Below, piece after piece: positions 16,177 to 24,252 of a DNA stretch of 41,337 nucleotides; the first letter of the stretch is position 1, and every line of letters starts with the position of its first letter. Both the position numbers and the translations under genes were made by a program. The stretch is from CAYYJM01 sp964471755 (GTDB lineage: Bacteria > Planctomycetota > Planctomycetia > Gemmatales > Gemmataceae): positions 1-41,337 of the forward strand of contig CAYYJM010000021.1 of the NCBI GenBank assembly GCA_964471755.1, given 5' to 3'. Under the pieces are notes generated by a model that saw nothing but the letters and a program-made list of their open reading frames with translations, was not told the origin of the DNA and did no database searches.

Positions 16177-17427
16177 TTATCTCGGCTCGATCCCCATCGC
16201 AGGGAAGGAGAAGAGGGAAGGCAAGATCGGTCGCAGGCGGAAGCGCGACCCGTCGGCGATCAGCTGGAGCGAGAGCGGCGGCGTGGGCAAGCTGGCGAAG
16301 ACGGCCTGGCGGATCGTGCCCGTCCCCTTGCCGGTCGTCCGGACGCCGGTCGGTTCCAGGCGAACGAGGAGATCGGCCGTCAGATCGACCTGGCCGGAGA
16401 GCTGGCCGGGCAGCTTCCACGATCTCGGCAGCCCGGTCAGGAGAACGTCACGAGCCTGGATGTTGAACTGCATCTGCGAGGGGGGACGGCTGAAGTCGAG
16501 CCGGGCCGTCGTTTCCAGATGGCCGCCGCCGTAGTCACCAGCGACATGCTGCAACTGAACGATCCCGTTCTCGATCAGGACGCGACCGGCCACGTCGTTC
16601 GCCCGCAGTTCGATCGTCGGAACGTACAGGTCCGCACGGACCACGTCGAGATCGATCCGGTAGCGTACGCCGGGTGTGCCGATGGGAATCGTCAGAGTCA
16701 GCGCGGCGGCGGTCGTCCCGCCGACCTCGACCGACTGCCAGACGCGGGGCGAGACGAAAGGCAGTGACCGAAAATGCTCCGGTGTCAGGTCCGCGCGCAG
16801 CGTCTTCAGCTGGACGACGAACCGGCGATCGCGAGGCTGGTAGTCAGCGTGAAGATCCCAGACACCCCAGGCCGGGTCGGTGATGGTTCCGGTGATCACG
16901 CATCCACCGGCGACCGTCTCGGATTCCTGGCGGCTCTGGATTTCGCCTTCCAGGCCGGTCAGGACAAATGGTTTTCGGCCCGCCTGATCGAGGATGAGCC
17001 GACCTTGATGGATGCGAATGGGAGGTGCCGTCGAGCCCGTGCCGCTCTCGAACCGAGGCAGGGCGGTGAGGAGTTGGCCCGACTCGGCGAAGCGCAGGTG
17101 AAGCGTCGGCTCGTGCAGATCGACGCCGGCCGGGGCATGGCCGCCGAGAATGCCGAGCAGGCTCAGTTCGAGCAGGGCTCGCGGAACGTGAAGCCAGGGC
17201 GCAGCCGCGGTGACGGCCTGGTCGCGCTCCTGGACGGCGACACCATGAGCGCTGCTGGTGCCGACGATGCCGACGCGGGCACTGGCGACGGCGACCTCGA
17301 CGCCGAGTCGGCCGCGCAGCCACTCGCGAATCTGCTCGCGGACGCTGGACGATCCGAGGTAGACGTGGAGCCCTCCCAGCAGGAGCAGCGCCAGAATGGC
17401 GAGGAGAACGAACCGACGGTATCGCAT
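16177..17427 (-). CDS. AsmA-like envelope protein
   Basis: The 416-residue protein has an N-terminal membrane anchor (about residues 6-23: FVLLAILALLLLGGLHVYL) followed by 'LRGRLGVEVAVASARVGI', the helix-strand start typical of AsmA/DUF748 proteins. The remainder is beta-rich with 'LYVPTIELRANDVAGRVLIENG' and 'GGHLETTARLDF' segments similar to AsmA C-terminal regions. AsmA-like proteins are thought to form lipid-transfer bridges across the periplasm. This copy is short for the family (often 600-1200 residues) and may be a compact form. GAGG lies eight bases upstream of the start. It diverges from the UlaG-like gene. The fold assignment is moderate. Confidence 0.65.
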   Translation of the reverse strand: MRYRRFVLLAILALLLLGGLHVYLGSSSVREQIREWLRGRLGVEVAVASARVGIVGTSSAHGVAVQERDQAVTAAAPWLHVPRALLELSLLGILGGHAPAGVDLHEPTLHLRFAESGQLLTALPRFESGTGSTAPPIRIHQGRLILDQAGRKPFVLTGLEGEIQSRQESETVAGGCVITGTITDPAWGVWDLHADYQPRDRRFVVQLKTLRADLTPEHFRSLPFVSPRVWQSVEVGGTTAAALTLTIPIGTPGVRYRIDLDVVRADLYVPTIELRANDVAGRVLIENGIVQLQHVAGDYGGGHLETTARLDFSRPPSQMQFNIQARDVLLTGLPRSWKLPGQLSGQVDLTADLLVRLEPTGVRTTGKGTGTIRQAVFASLPTPPLSLQLIADGSRFRLRPILPSLFSFPAMGIEPR

Positions 17428-17525
17428 GCCGTGAACCTCACAGTTCCGGGAGGGTGGCCGGGCCGCTCTCGGATTCTACATTGTGGGGAAGCAACGCCTT
17501 TCTCGGACTGCTGCAGGGAGTACCG

Positions 17526-18212
17526 ATGGCAACTCGATTCTGCTGGCTAGGTCACTCCGCTCTGCTGCTGGAGAGCGATGGTCGGCGTATCCTGATCGAT
17601 CCGTTCCTGACAGGCAACCCCACTGCGGCGATGAAGGCCGAGGAGGTGGAGGCGGACTTCATCCTGATCTCGCACGGGCACGGCGACCATGTCGGCGACG
17701 CGGTGGCCATCGCCCGGCGAACCGGAGCGCTGGTTGTCGCCAACTACGAGATCGCGACCTGGCTGGAAGGTCAGGGTTTGACTCGCGTTCACGGCATGCA
17801 GCATGGCGGCGGCCACAACTTTGCCTTTGGTCGGCTCAAGTTCACGCTGGCGTTTCACGGCTCGGCCCTGCCCGATGGCAGCAACGGTGGCAATCCGTGC
17901 GGATTCCACCTGGCCTTCGCCGACGGCACCCGGATCTACGACGCGGCCGACACCGGCCTGTTCAGCGACATGAAGCTGATCGGCGAGGAGGGCATCGACC
18001 TCGCCTTCCTGCCGATCGGCGACAACTACACGATGGGGCCGGACGACGCCCTGCGCGCGGTGCGTTTTCTGCATCCGGGGCAGGTCGTGCCGATCCACTA
18101 CAACACGTTCCCGCTCATCGCCCAGGACGCGCACGCCTGGGTTCAGCGCGTGCGTGAGGAGACGGAAACACGGGCAATGGTCGCCGTGCCGGGCGAGTGG
18201 GTCGAGGTGTGA
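17526..18212 (+). CDS. UlaG-like metal-dependent hydrolase (UPF0173, metallo-beta-lactamase fold)
   Basis: The ATG at 17526 has AGGGAG nearby upstream and gives MATRFCWLGHSALLLESDGR, the family's usual opening; the 24 upstream codons are not needed. The 228-residue protein has the metallo-beta-lactamase motif H50-G-H52-G-D54-H55, 'GLTRVHGMQHGGG', 'YDAADTGLFSDM' and 'VPIHYNTFP', with no exported signal. Homologues hydrolyse cyclic or phosphorylated lactones and many remain uncharacterised. It diverges from the AsmA-like gene across 98 bases that carry the promoters. A short hairpin follows the stop. Confidence 0.9.
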   Translation: MATRFCWLGHSALLLESDGRRILIDPFLTGNPTAAMKAEEVEADFILISHGHGDHVGDAVAIARRTGALVVANYEIATWLEGQGLTRVHGMQHGGGHNFAFGRLKFTLAFHGSALPDGSNGGNPCGFHLAFADGTRIYDAADTGLFSDMKLIGEEGIDLAFLPIGDNYTMGPDDALRAVRFLHPGQVVPIHYNTFPLIAQDAHAWVQRVREETETRAMVAVPGEWVEV

Positions 18213-18214
18213 TA

Positions 18215-18231
18215 CCCGCCTGGGAGGCGGG
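18215..18231 (+). terminator. Short hairpin terminator
   Basis: CCCGCCT (18215-18221) pairs with AGGCGGG (18225-18231) around GGG, starting two bases after the hydrolase stop and followed by CGGTTT. This is a plausible intrinsic terminator with a minimal T-run. Confidence 0.5.
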
Positions 18232-18264
18232 CGGTTTCGGCGTCGCTGTCGATGAGCGTCTCCT

Positions 18265-18345
18265 GGCGAGCGTGGGGCGTTAGCCCCATGAGTGCCGGCA
18301 CGCTGCGGAGAGGAAGGCTCATGGGGCTAACGCCCCACGCTCGCC
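18265..18345. repeat. Perfect 28-bp inverted repeat
   Basis: The arms 18265-18292 and 18318-18345 are exact reverse complements over 28 bases, with a 25-base loop. The core is GGGGCTAACGCCCC followed by ACGCTCGCC. It sits between convergent genes. One arm is similar to the copy at 10-35. The size and exactness exceed a normal terminator and suggest a mobile REP/MITE-like repeat unit present as a tail-to-tail pair. Confidence 0.85.
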
Positions 18346-18355
18346 TCTGAGTTAG

Positions 18356-18616
18356 TCACCAGCCCAGGACGGTCTGCAACTGTTGCAGGCCGCCCTGGAA
18401 CGCTTCGGCCTGGGTGGCGTAGGCCAGGCTCGCCTGGTCCAGACGATGGCCGTTGTTCGTCTGCGTGATCCGGCAGGCCCATTTCCCCTGAGCGGGGATC
18501 GGCCGCAGGACGTACAGCGGCGCGCTGTTGAGGTACACCGTCAAGGCGTTGCCATCGATGCTCTGCTTGAGCAGGCCATCGCGCTTTTGCAGCCAGTCCG
18601 GGGTCGCCATCGCCAT
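18356..18616 (-). CDS. Small conserved-looking protein (86 residues) after MFS transporter
   Basis: The product reads MAMATPDWLQKRDG ... LLKQSIDGNALTVYLNSAP ... LYVLRPIPAQGKWACRI ... LGW, a soluble acidic/basic mix without a signal peptide. I do not recognise the family. The ribosome-binding site is GGAGGTGATC, an unusually full match to the 16S 3' end, nine bases before the ATG, which implies strong translation. It starts 18 bases after the MFS stop, so it is probably co-transcribed with the transporter. The other long frame through this stretch lacks signals and is rejected. Confidence 0.7.
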   Translation of the reverse strand: MAMATPDWLQKRDGLLKQSIDGNALTVYLNSAPLYVLRPIPAQGKWACRITQTNNGHRLDQASLAYATQAEAFQGGLQQLQTVLGW

Positions 18617-18634
18617 CGTCGATCACCTCCAGGT

Positions 18635-20104
18635 TCACTCGGGAAGGGGCTTGCCCTTCGTCTCGGGCAAAAACGGCAGGACGACCAGGCCCAGGACGAA
18701 GATGCTACACATGGCCAGGCCGGCATAGCGACTCGGCATGCCCTCGCCCTCGGCCGCCGCGTAGGCGAAGACGCTCGTCGTCAGGTAGCCGAGCATGAGC
18801 GGACCCGAGGCGGCGATGAACCGGCCGACGTTGTAGCAGAACGACGTGCCCGTGGCCCGCAACCGGGTCGGGAACAGCTCCGGCAGGTAGATCGCGTAGC
18901 CGCCGAACAGGGCCAGCATGCAGACGCCCATGACGAAGTTCATCCAGACGATGTCGAAGCGTGTCGTCATGGCCATGAACACCGTGGCGACGCTGGCGGC
19001 GGCCGCCAGGTGCGTGATCAGGAAGGCCGGCTTGCGACCGATCCGACTGGCCATCCAGGCGAAGCCGGACATGCCGATGAACGCGCCGACGTTGATCGCC
19101 AGAGACGTGATGCCGGCCCAGATGATCGCCTGGCCCTTGACATACCGGGCGCGGGCCTGCTTGATGTCGTCGGGGATCTCCTTCGCCGTCTCATCCGGCA
19201 CAGGAAAGGCGGCCGCTGCCTCCGCCCGGAAGGTCGGCCGAAAGATGTTCTGCGACAGATCGACTGCGAAGAAGGCGATGCCCCACAGGCCGACGACGCC
19301 GACGAAGGCCAGGAGCATGCCGAGGATGGCATGCCGGCGCGTCGTCGGCTCGCCGAACAGATCGGCGTAGGAGCCGAGTTTCTTGCCGACGCCAGCATCC
19401 GCGGCGCGCTTGGCCTGGGCCCACGACTCCGGTTCTTTGAGGCGGGCCTGGATGAAGATGACCAGGATGGCCGGGCCGATGCCGATCAGGAACAGCGTCC
19501 GCCAGGCGTTCAGGCCGATCGCGTTCAGGGCTCCGAGATGGCCGTTCAGCTCGAGCAGACCCAGGGCGATGAACAACATCGCGGCGGTGACGTTGCCGAT
19601 CGCCGAGAGGGCCTGCATCAGGCCGAGCGTGAACGGTCGGGCGTTGTCCGGCATCGTCTCGGCGAGCAGGGCGACGGCCGCGGCGAAGACGCCGCCAACG
19701 CCCAGGCCGGTCAGGAAGCGATACAGGCAGTAATCATACGGCGAGACGGACAGAGCGCTGAGGCCGGTGAAGATCGAGTAGAGCAGAATCGTCAGCGTCA
19801 GGGTCCGCACGCGACCGAGTCGGTCGCCGAAGACACCAAAGATCAGGCCGCCAGCACCCCAGCCGACGAGGAAGACGGCCGTCGCGATGGTCGCCCAGGT
19901 CTTGACGATGTCGGCCCCCGGTGTGGCGGCGTTACCGGTCAGGTCGGCCAGCGACATGACGCGGGCCAGGTTGAACAGTTGCTGGTCCATGCAGTCGGCC
20001 ATCCAGGCGATGGCGGCGACGGCGAAGACGAACCACTGGTAGCGGCTCAGGTCCAGCAGGCTGGCCCACCCGGTGCGGGGGGGGACGGTCGATTCGGCGG
20101 TCAT
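18635..20104 (-). CDS. Major facilitator superfamily transporter
   Basis: The 489-residue protein has about 12 membrane helices. Motif A-type loops are visible: 'GVFGDRLGRVRTLTLT' after helix 2 and 'ASRIGRKPAF' after helix 8. 'RFLTGLGVGGVFAAAVAL' and 'PELFPTRLRATGTSF' are typical of the sugar/metabolite:H+ symporter branch. A long charged loop of about 50 residues in the middle ('FPVPDETAKEIPDD') is less usual. The substrate is not determinable. It is followed immediately by the 86-residue gene and is near, but probably not in an operon with, DUF1080. Confidence 0.88.
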   Translation of the reverse strand: MTAESTVPPRTGWASLLDLSRYQWFVFAVAAIAWMADCMDQQLFNLARVMSLADLTGNAATPGADIVKTWATIATAVFLVGWGAGGLIFGVFGDRLGRVRTLTLTILLYSIFTGLSALSVSPYDYCLYRFLTGLGVGGVFAAAVALLAETMPDNARPFTLGLMQALSAIGNVTAAMLFIALGLLELNGHLGALNAIGLNAWRTLFLIGIGPAILVIFIQARLKEPESWAQAKRAADAGVGKKLGSYADLFGEPTTRRHAILGMLLAFVGVVGLWGIAFFAVDLSQNIFRPTFRAEAAAAFPVPDETAKEIPDDIKQARARYVKGQAIIWAGITSLAINVGAFIGMSGFAWMASRIGRKPAFLITHLAAAASVATVFMAMTTRFDIVWMNFVMGVCMLALFGGYAIYLPELFPTRLRATGTSFCYNVGRFIAASGPLMLGYLTTSVFAYAAAEGEGMPSRYAGLAMCSIFVLGLVVLPFLPETKGKPLPE

Positions 20105-20165
20105 GCGACGGCGGCTCCAGTGGAGGTAACGGTTTCTTTCTACGAGCGATCCGACAATCGGCGAG

Positions 20166-20816
20166 TTACTTCAGTTCCTGGACGCGCAGGTTACGAAACT
20201 CGACGGGGCTGGAGTGACTTTGCAGACCAATCCGGCCCATCGTGCGGGCCAGGCCGGTATGTTCCGCGGCCACCTTCGCATCCTTGCTCGCCGCGTCGAG
20301 GTCGGCCTCCAGGATGGTCGTGCCGTTCTGGATGACCGTCAGCTTGCGACCGTCAGCGCGGACCTCGAACTGATTCCATTCGCCGGCTGGCTTGCACGAC
20401 TTCGGCTTCGCGGCGGCAACGTGGTAGAGCGAGCCAGTGTACTGGTACGGCTGGAGTTTCGCATACTTCGGATGGACGTCGTCGAGGAGCTGGATCTCCA
20501 TGCCGACCCGCGAGATGTGGCCCGTATCGGGAGCGCGGAGGTAGACGCCGCTGTTGCCGCCGGACTGAAGGCGATAGTCGAACCGAAGGTGGAAGTTGGC
20601 GTACTGCCTGTCGGTGCCGAGCCAGCCGCCGCCCGAACCGGCACAGATGATCTTGCCGTCCTCGACCTTCCAGTTCTCGGCCTTGCCGGCGAAGACCTTC
20701 CAGCCGGTGAGATCCTTGCCGTTGAACAGCGGCGTGAAGCCGGCCTCGGGCCCGGCGGAGATCGAGGAGAGAATCAGGAGAAGGACCAGCGGAGACAGAA
20801 GCAGGCAGCGGCGCAT
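20166..20816 (-). CDS. DUF1080 (3-keto-disaccharide hydrolase-like) secreted protein
   Basis: I take the ATG at 20816, giving MRRCLLLSPLVLLLILSSIS, a signal peptide, then 'FTPLFNGKDLTGWKVF', the hallmark of DUF1080 (PF06439), a concanavalin/LamG-like fold. Other matches are 'YRLQSGGNSGVYLRAP', 'GMEIQLLDD' and 'IGLQSHSSPVEFRNLRV'. The 216-residue length is typical. A GGAG lies upstream; the extra 36 codons lack signals. Members act on 3-keto-disaccharides in the periplasm. An MFS transporter next door could import a product, but the two are not tightly linked (61 bases apart). Confidence 0.88.
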   Translation of the reverse strand: MRRCLLLSPLVLLLILSSISAGPEAGFTPLFNGKDLTGWKVFAGKAENWKVEDGKIICAGSGGGWLGTDRQYANFHLRFDYRLQSGGNSGVYLRAPDTGHISRVGMEIQLLDDVHPKYAKLQPYQYTGSLYHVAAAKPKSCKPAGEWNQFEVRADGRKLTVIQNGTTILEADLDAASKDAKVAAEHTGLARTMGRIGLQSHSSPVEFRNLRVQELK

Positions 20817-20931
20817 CGGCGGCACTCCGAGAAAATCGGGATCGAGCCGATGCAGAGTAGAGGAGCGCGACGGCGGAGGCAAGAAGAAGTTTTCATAACC
20901 CGGCGAAGTCGTCGTCCGGGCCAAAAGCTGA

Positions 20932-20963
20932 GGGCCGTCGCGATCCAGAGATCACGACGGCCC
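20932..20963 (-). terminator. GC-rich hairpin after the 156-residue gene
   Basis: GGGCCGTCGCGATC (20932-20945) pairs with GATCACGACGGCCC (20950-20963), one mismatch, loop CAGA/G. It is 20 bases beyond the minus-strand stop at 20983; on that strand the sequence ends CTCAGCTTTT. A good intrinsic terminator candidate. Confidence 0.6.
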
Positions 20964-20982
20964 CGGCGACGGCATGACCGTC

Positions 20983-21453
20983 TCAGGTACTCGGCAGGCT
21001 GTGGTAGTGCTTGCCGAACTCCGTCTCGTACTTGCGCAGGATACGCTTGCTACCGGGCCGTTTGCTCAGTTCCATGGCGAGCCAGGTCATGACGTTGGTC
21101 GCGTATTCCTGACGCGAGGAGCGGACCATGGGGCTCGGCACGGCGGCCTCCTCGGGGAGTTTCGTTTGCACAGTCACCTCCACGAACTGGTCGGTCGCCT
21201 GCTCGAAGGAAATCTCCCCCTTCACCAGAAGCTGGGTGATCTGCGTCTTGAGTTCGATACGGCGGACCAATAAATCCGTGCGCTGACTGAGATCTTCGTT
21301 GTTCTGGGCCATGGCCACATAGGTCTTGAAGGGCTCCACCAGGCTCCCGAGCAGCCCATCCGGGGCCGTCAGCATCGGCACGACGTGGAGAGCGCCTTGA
21401 ACCAGACCGGTGAGAACCAGGGCGAACAGTGAGTAACGAACCAAGCGCATCAT
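20983..21453 (-). CDS. Unknown exported or membrane-anchored protein (156 residues)
   Basis: The N-terminus, MMRLVRYSLFALVLTGLVQGAL, is a signal peptide or anchor. The rest is helical and charged ('LSQRTDLLVRRIELKTQITQLL', 'RQEYATNVMTWLAMELSKRPG', quoted in part), with no cysteine or recognisable motif. Function is unknown. Two adjacent ATGs occur (21453 and 21450) and I cannot choose between them by signals. The gene stands alone between the reductase operon and DUF1080, with its own hairpin terminator. Confidence 0.65.
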   Translation of the reverse strand: MMRLVRYSLFALVLTGLVQGALHVVPMLTAPDGLLGSLVEPFKTYVAMAQNNEDLSQRTDLLVRRIELKTQITQLLVKGEISFEQATDQFVEVTVQTKLPEEAAVPSPMVRSSRQEYATNVMTWLAMELSKRPGSKRILRKYETEFGKHYHSLPST

Positions 21454-21576
21454 GAGCGCCTCGCTCCTGGGTAGGAATGCGGCAGTTCTGTTCCCGAGAA
21501 AGAGCTTACCGGAAAAGAACGTCGAGGAGGGTAAGTCGGTGGGTCAGTCTTTCATTACCTATTAGAACGCACCCGA

Positions 21577-21593
21577 CCCGGAAAAGTTCCGGG
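21577..21593 (-). terminator. Hairpin downstream of the reductase operon
   Basis: CCCGGAA (21577-21583) pairs with TTCCGGG (21587-21593) around AAG. It lies 50 bases after the minus-strand reductase stop and before the 156-residue gene. The 190-base gap otherwise contains only GC-rich, low-information DNA. Confidence 0.4.
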
Positions 21594-21643
21594 TCCGGGT
21601 CGAGAAAGGCGAAAAAAGTTCGGCGGCCTCGCCCCTGCCGCCC

Positions 21644-23293
21644 TCACGCCGGGCCGGGTGGGTGGAAGAGTTCCCAGGCCCGGTAGCCGCCGGCCAGGTT
21701 CTCGGCCGACAGGCCGGCCTGCCGCAAGATCCGCGTCGCCAGGTAGCCGCGCTGGCCGACCTGGCAGTAGGTGACGATGCGCCGATCACGCGGCAATTCG
21801 TGCAAACGCTGACGGAGTTCGTCCACCGGGAGCAGCTCGGCTCCGGGCAGATGGCCCTGAGCAAACTCGGCCGGACTCCGCACGTCGAGAATGAGCGGCG
21901 CGTCCGTGGCCCGCTCCAGATCCGGCACCGTCGTCTGGGGATGATCGCCGCGCAGCAGGCCCGCAGCGACGAAGCCGACCATGTTGATCGGATCCTTCGC
22001 CGAGCCGAACTGCGGTGCGTAGGCCAACTCCGACTCCTCCAGATCGAAGACGGTCATGCCTCCCTGGATGGCCAGGCTGAGTACGTCGATGCGCCGATCC
22101 ACGCCGGCTCCGCCGACCGCCTGGGCTCCCAGAACCACGCCGGTTTCCGGCTCGAACAGTACCTTGAGGGTCATCGGCTCGGCACCGGGGTAGTAGCCGG
22201 CGTGGTGGCTGGGGTGCAGGTACACGACGCGATACGGCCGACCGGCTTGACGCAGCACCTTCTCGCTGGCACCGGTCAGGGCGACGACCCTGTCGAAGAC
22301 GCCGACGATGGCCGTGCCCTGGACGCCACGAAAACGCACCGGCCGGCCGAGAGCATGCTCGGCGGCGAGTCGGCCCTGACGGTTGGCCGGCCCGCCCAGC
22401 GGCACCTGAACCGGCAGGCCCGTCACGGCATCGCGCGTCTCGATGGCGTCGCCAACGGCGTAGATGTCCGGGTCACTGGTCTGCAACTGCTCGTTGACGC
22501 GGATACCGCCACGCGGCCCCACGTCGAGGCCCGCGTCGCGAGCCAGGGTACTCTCGGGGCGAACACCGACCCCCAGGATCACCAGATCCGCGGTGAGCGT
22601 GCGGCCGGAGTCCAGCTTGACGTGCAGACGCTGCGGGCCGGCCTCGAAGCCGATGGCCGATTCGTTGAGCAGCAACTCGACGCCGTGACGCGCCAGTTCC
22701 TGCTCGATCGGCGTGGTCATCTCGCGATCGAGCGGCGGAAGGACCTGGTCGGCCTTCTCGACGACGATCACCCGGACTCCGCGCCGGACGAGGTTCTCGG
22801 CCAGTTCCAGGCCGATGAAGCCTGCCCCGATCAGCACGACCTGCTTGACTCCCGAAGCGACGGCCTCGCGAATGCGGTCACTGTCGGCCAGCGTGCGCAG
22901 GGTGTGAATGCCGGGCAGATCGATGCCCGGTAGCCGCGGCCGGATCGGAGCCGCTCCCGGCGCGAGGATCAGCTTGTCGTACGGTTCCTCGTACACCCTT
23001 CCGTTGACCAGTTCACGCACCCGAATGAGCCTGCGTCCACGGTCGATGGTCTCGACCCGGGAGCGCGGGCGGACATCCAGGTTGAACCGTCGTCGCAGCA
23101 GTTCGGGCGACACGATCAGGAGCTGGTTGCGCTCCGTGATCACGTCACCGATGTAGTAGGGCAGACCGCAGTTGGCGAAGGAGACGTCCGGTCCGCGCTC
23201 GAAGACGATGATCTCGGCCGTCTCGGACAGGCGTCGAGCCCGGGCGGCCGCAGAGGCTCCGCCCGCCACGCCGCCGACGATGAGCAGTCGCAT
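21644..23293 (-). CDS. CoA-disulfide/persulfide reductase with C-terminal rhodanese domain
   Basis: The 549-residue flavoprotein has an FAD-binding Rossmann start (LIVGGVAGGASAAARARR), the redox-active Cys in SFANCGLPYYIGD (C42), an NAD(P)H-binding motif (VVLIGAGFIGLELAENL) and 'IYAVGDAIE' FAD contacts. C-terminal residues from about 450 form a rhodanese domain with active-site loop C510-Q-V-G-Q-R. The architecture is that of CoADR-RHD/Npsr enzymes, which reduce CoA disulfide or persulfides in the cytoplasm using NAD(P)H. It is last in the arsR-led operon, 16 bases after the rhodanese/DUF2892 gene. Which sulfur species it handles here is inferred from family alone. Confidence 0.9.
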   Translation of the reverse strand: MRLLIVGGVAGGASAAARARRLSETAEIIVFERGPDVSFANCGLPYYIGDVITERNQLLIVSPELLRRRFNLDVRPRSRVETIDRGRRLIRVRELVNGRVYEEPYDKLILAPGAAPIRPRLPGIDLPGIHTLRTLADSDRIREAVASGVKQVVLIGAGFIGLELAENLVRRGVRVIVVEKADQVLPPLDREMTTPIEQELARHGVELLLNESAIGFEAGPQRLHVKLDSGRTLTADLVILGVGVRPESTLARDAGLDVGPRGGIRVNEQLQTSDPDIYAVGDAIETRDAVTGLPVQVPLGGPANRQGRLAAEHALGRPVRFRGVQGTAIVGVFDRVVALTGASEKVLRQAGRPYRVVYLHPSHHAGYYPGAEPMTLKVLFEPETGVVLGAQAVGGAGVDRRIDVLSLAIQGGMTVFDLEESELAYAPQFGSAKDPINMVGFVAAGLLRGDHPQTTVPDLERATDAPLILDVRSPAEFAQGHLPGAELLPVDELRQRLHELPRDRRIVTYCQVGQRGYLATRILRQAGLSAENLAGGYRAWELFHPPGPA

Positions 23294-23309
23294 GGTTGGG
23301 TCCCTCGGC

Positions 23310-23846
23310 TCAGGTTCGAGAACAGGTGGTCGCCAGCCGGTTCCAGGGCATGCGGGCCAGGATCATGCCCATGCCACAGGTGTCCGTCACGCCGGCGAAA
23401 ACCAGACCCGCGCCGACGAACGCGGAAAGCCCCAGGAACCACGGACTGAGAGCGGCCAGGCCGATACCGACCAGCACCAGGCTGCCGGCCGCGATCCGCA
23501 CCTGACGTTCCAGCGACATCGCCTTCGGGCCGCGAACGACCGGCAGCCCGGCCTGCTCCCAGGCCCGGGTCCCCCCCTCGACGTTGACCAGATTCTGCCA
23601 GCCGGCTCCGAGCAGCTTCTGACAGGCTTGCTTGCCCCGGCTGCCGGAGCGACACAGAACCACGAGGACCGCCTCCGGATCACGCGGCAAGGTCATCGGA
23701 TCGAGCTGGTCCAGCGGAACGTTACGGGCTCCCTCGGCATGGATCTCGCGGAACTCGACCGGAGTGCGTACGTCGAGCAGCTCCACCTTCCGCCCCTGAG
23801 CCTGCATCTCCTGCACCGCTCGGGGACTGAGGATCGTTACGTCCAT
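23310..23846 (-). CDS. Rhodanese domain fused to a DUF2892 membrane segment (YgaP-like)
   Basis: The ATG at 23846 has GGAGG six bases upstream, so I reject the longer frame that runs through the regulator gene. The 178-residue protein has a rhodanese domain (residues 1-105) with catalytic loop C65-R-S-G-S-R, 'LLDVRTPVEFREIHAEGARNV', and a C-terminal region of two membrane helices ('AAGSLVLVGIGLAAL', 'SAFVGAGLVFAGV', then CGMGMILARMPWNR) matching DUF2892. This is the YgaP layout: a membrane-tethered sulfurtransferase with its active site in the cytoplasm. Second gene of the arsR operon. Confidence 0.9.
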   Translation of the reverse strand: MDVTILSPRAVQEMQAQGRKVELLDVRTPVEFREIHAEGARNVPLDQLDPMTLPRDPEAVLVVLCRSGSRGKQACQKLLGAGWQNLVNVEGGTRAWEQAGLPVVRGPKAMSLERQVRIAAGSLVLVGIGLAALSPWFLGLSAFVGAGLVFAGVTDTCGMGMILARMPWNRLATTCSRT

Positions 23847-23870
23847 GTTCAACCTCCACATTCGAGTAAA

Positions 23871-23891
23871 GATGTCTCGATCTTTCGACAT
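23871..23891 (-). promoter_or_regulatory. Candidate second regulator site before rhodanese gene
   Basis: GATGTC and GACAT lie in inverted arrangement (23871-23891), and ACATCTT is shared with the stronger palindrome in the arsR promoter. Located between arsR and the rhodanese start. It could be an internal operator, but the arms are imperfect and no -35/-10 pair was seen. Confidence 0.3.
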
Positions 23892-23907
23892 TTCGCCGCG
23901 AAACAAC

Positions 23908-24231
23908 CTACGCCGACTTGTTGGCCGAGAACCGTTTGCGAATGCAGGCGAGAATGTCGGCCAGGCAGGGCTCGGCGACCTGGTAGTAGACCTTGCGGCC
24001 CTCGCGGACGGGGGACAGAAAGCCGCACCGCTGCATGAGACGCAGATGTCCCGAGGCGACGTGCGGAGCGATCGCGCAGGCATCGGCCAGTTCGCCGACG
24101 GTGTGGCGCTCGGCCAGGAGCATCTCGACCATGCGCAGACGATGCGCATGGGCCAGAATCTTGAGGCACTCGGCCGCCTCGGCCAGCGTCTTCAGGTCGA
24201 TCCAGGGAGTCCGGGGTACTTCGAGAGCCAC
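23908..24231 (-). CDS. ArsR-family winged-helix repressor, cysteine-rich
   Basis: I start at the GTG at 24231, which has GGAGG eight bases upstream; the longer frame begins at a TTG inside the promoter. The 107-residue protein has the ArsR winged helix-turn-helix: 'LKILAHAHRLRMVEMLLAERHTVGELADACAIAPHVASGHLRLMQRCGFLSPVREGRKVYYQV' (quoted as landmarks LAHAHRLRMVEML, HVASGHLRLM, REGRKVYYQV). Cysteines at 22, 52, 69, 89 and 96 are numerous; C22 and C89/C96 flank the fold as the persulfide-sensing dithiols do in BigR/SqrR-type repressors, though exact correspondence is not established. It heads the operon with rhodanese and reductase genes, so sulfane-sulfur or thiol sensing is a reasonable inference. 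Confidence 0.85.
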   Translation of the reverse strand: MALEVPRTPWIDLKTLAEAAECLKILAHAHRLRMVEMLLAERHTVGELADACAIAPHVASGHLRLMQRCGFLSPVREGRKVYYQVAEPCLADILACIRKRFSANKSA

Positions 24232-24252
24232 GATGCTTGCCTCCGAAGCCTT

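Noticed and set aside
18383..20335. Long plus-strand open frame of 650 codons
   Set aside because: It is antisense to the MFS gene, has low-complexity Gly/Arg/Asp/Gln text and no start signals; it arises from high GC content.
23847..24149. Extended start for the rhodanese/DUF2892 gene
   Set aside because: The extra codons overlap the arsR gene in another frame; the ATG at 23846 has an excellent ribosome-binding site.
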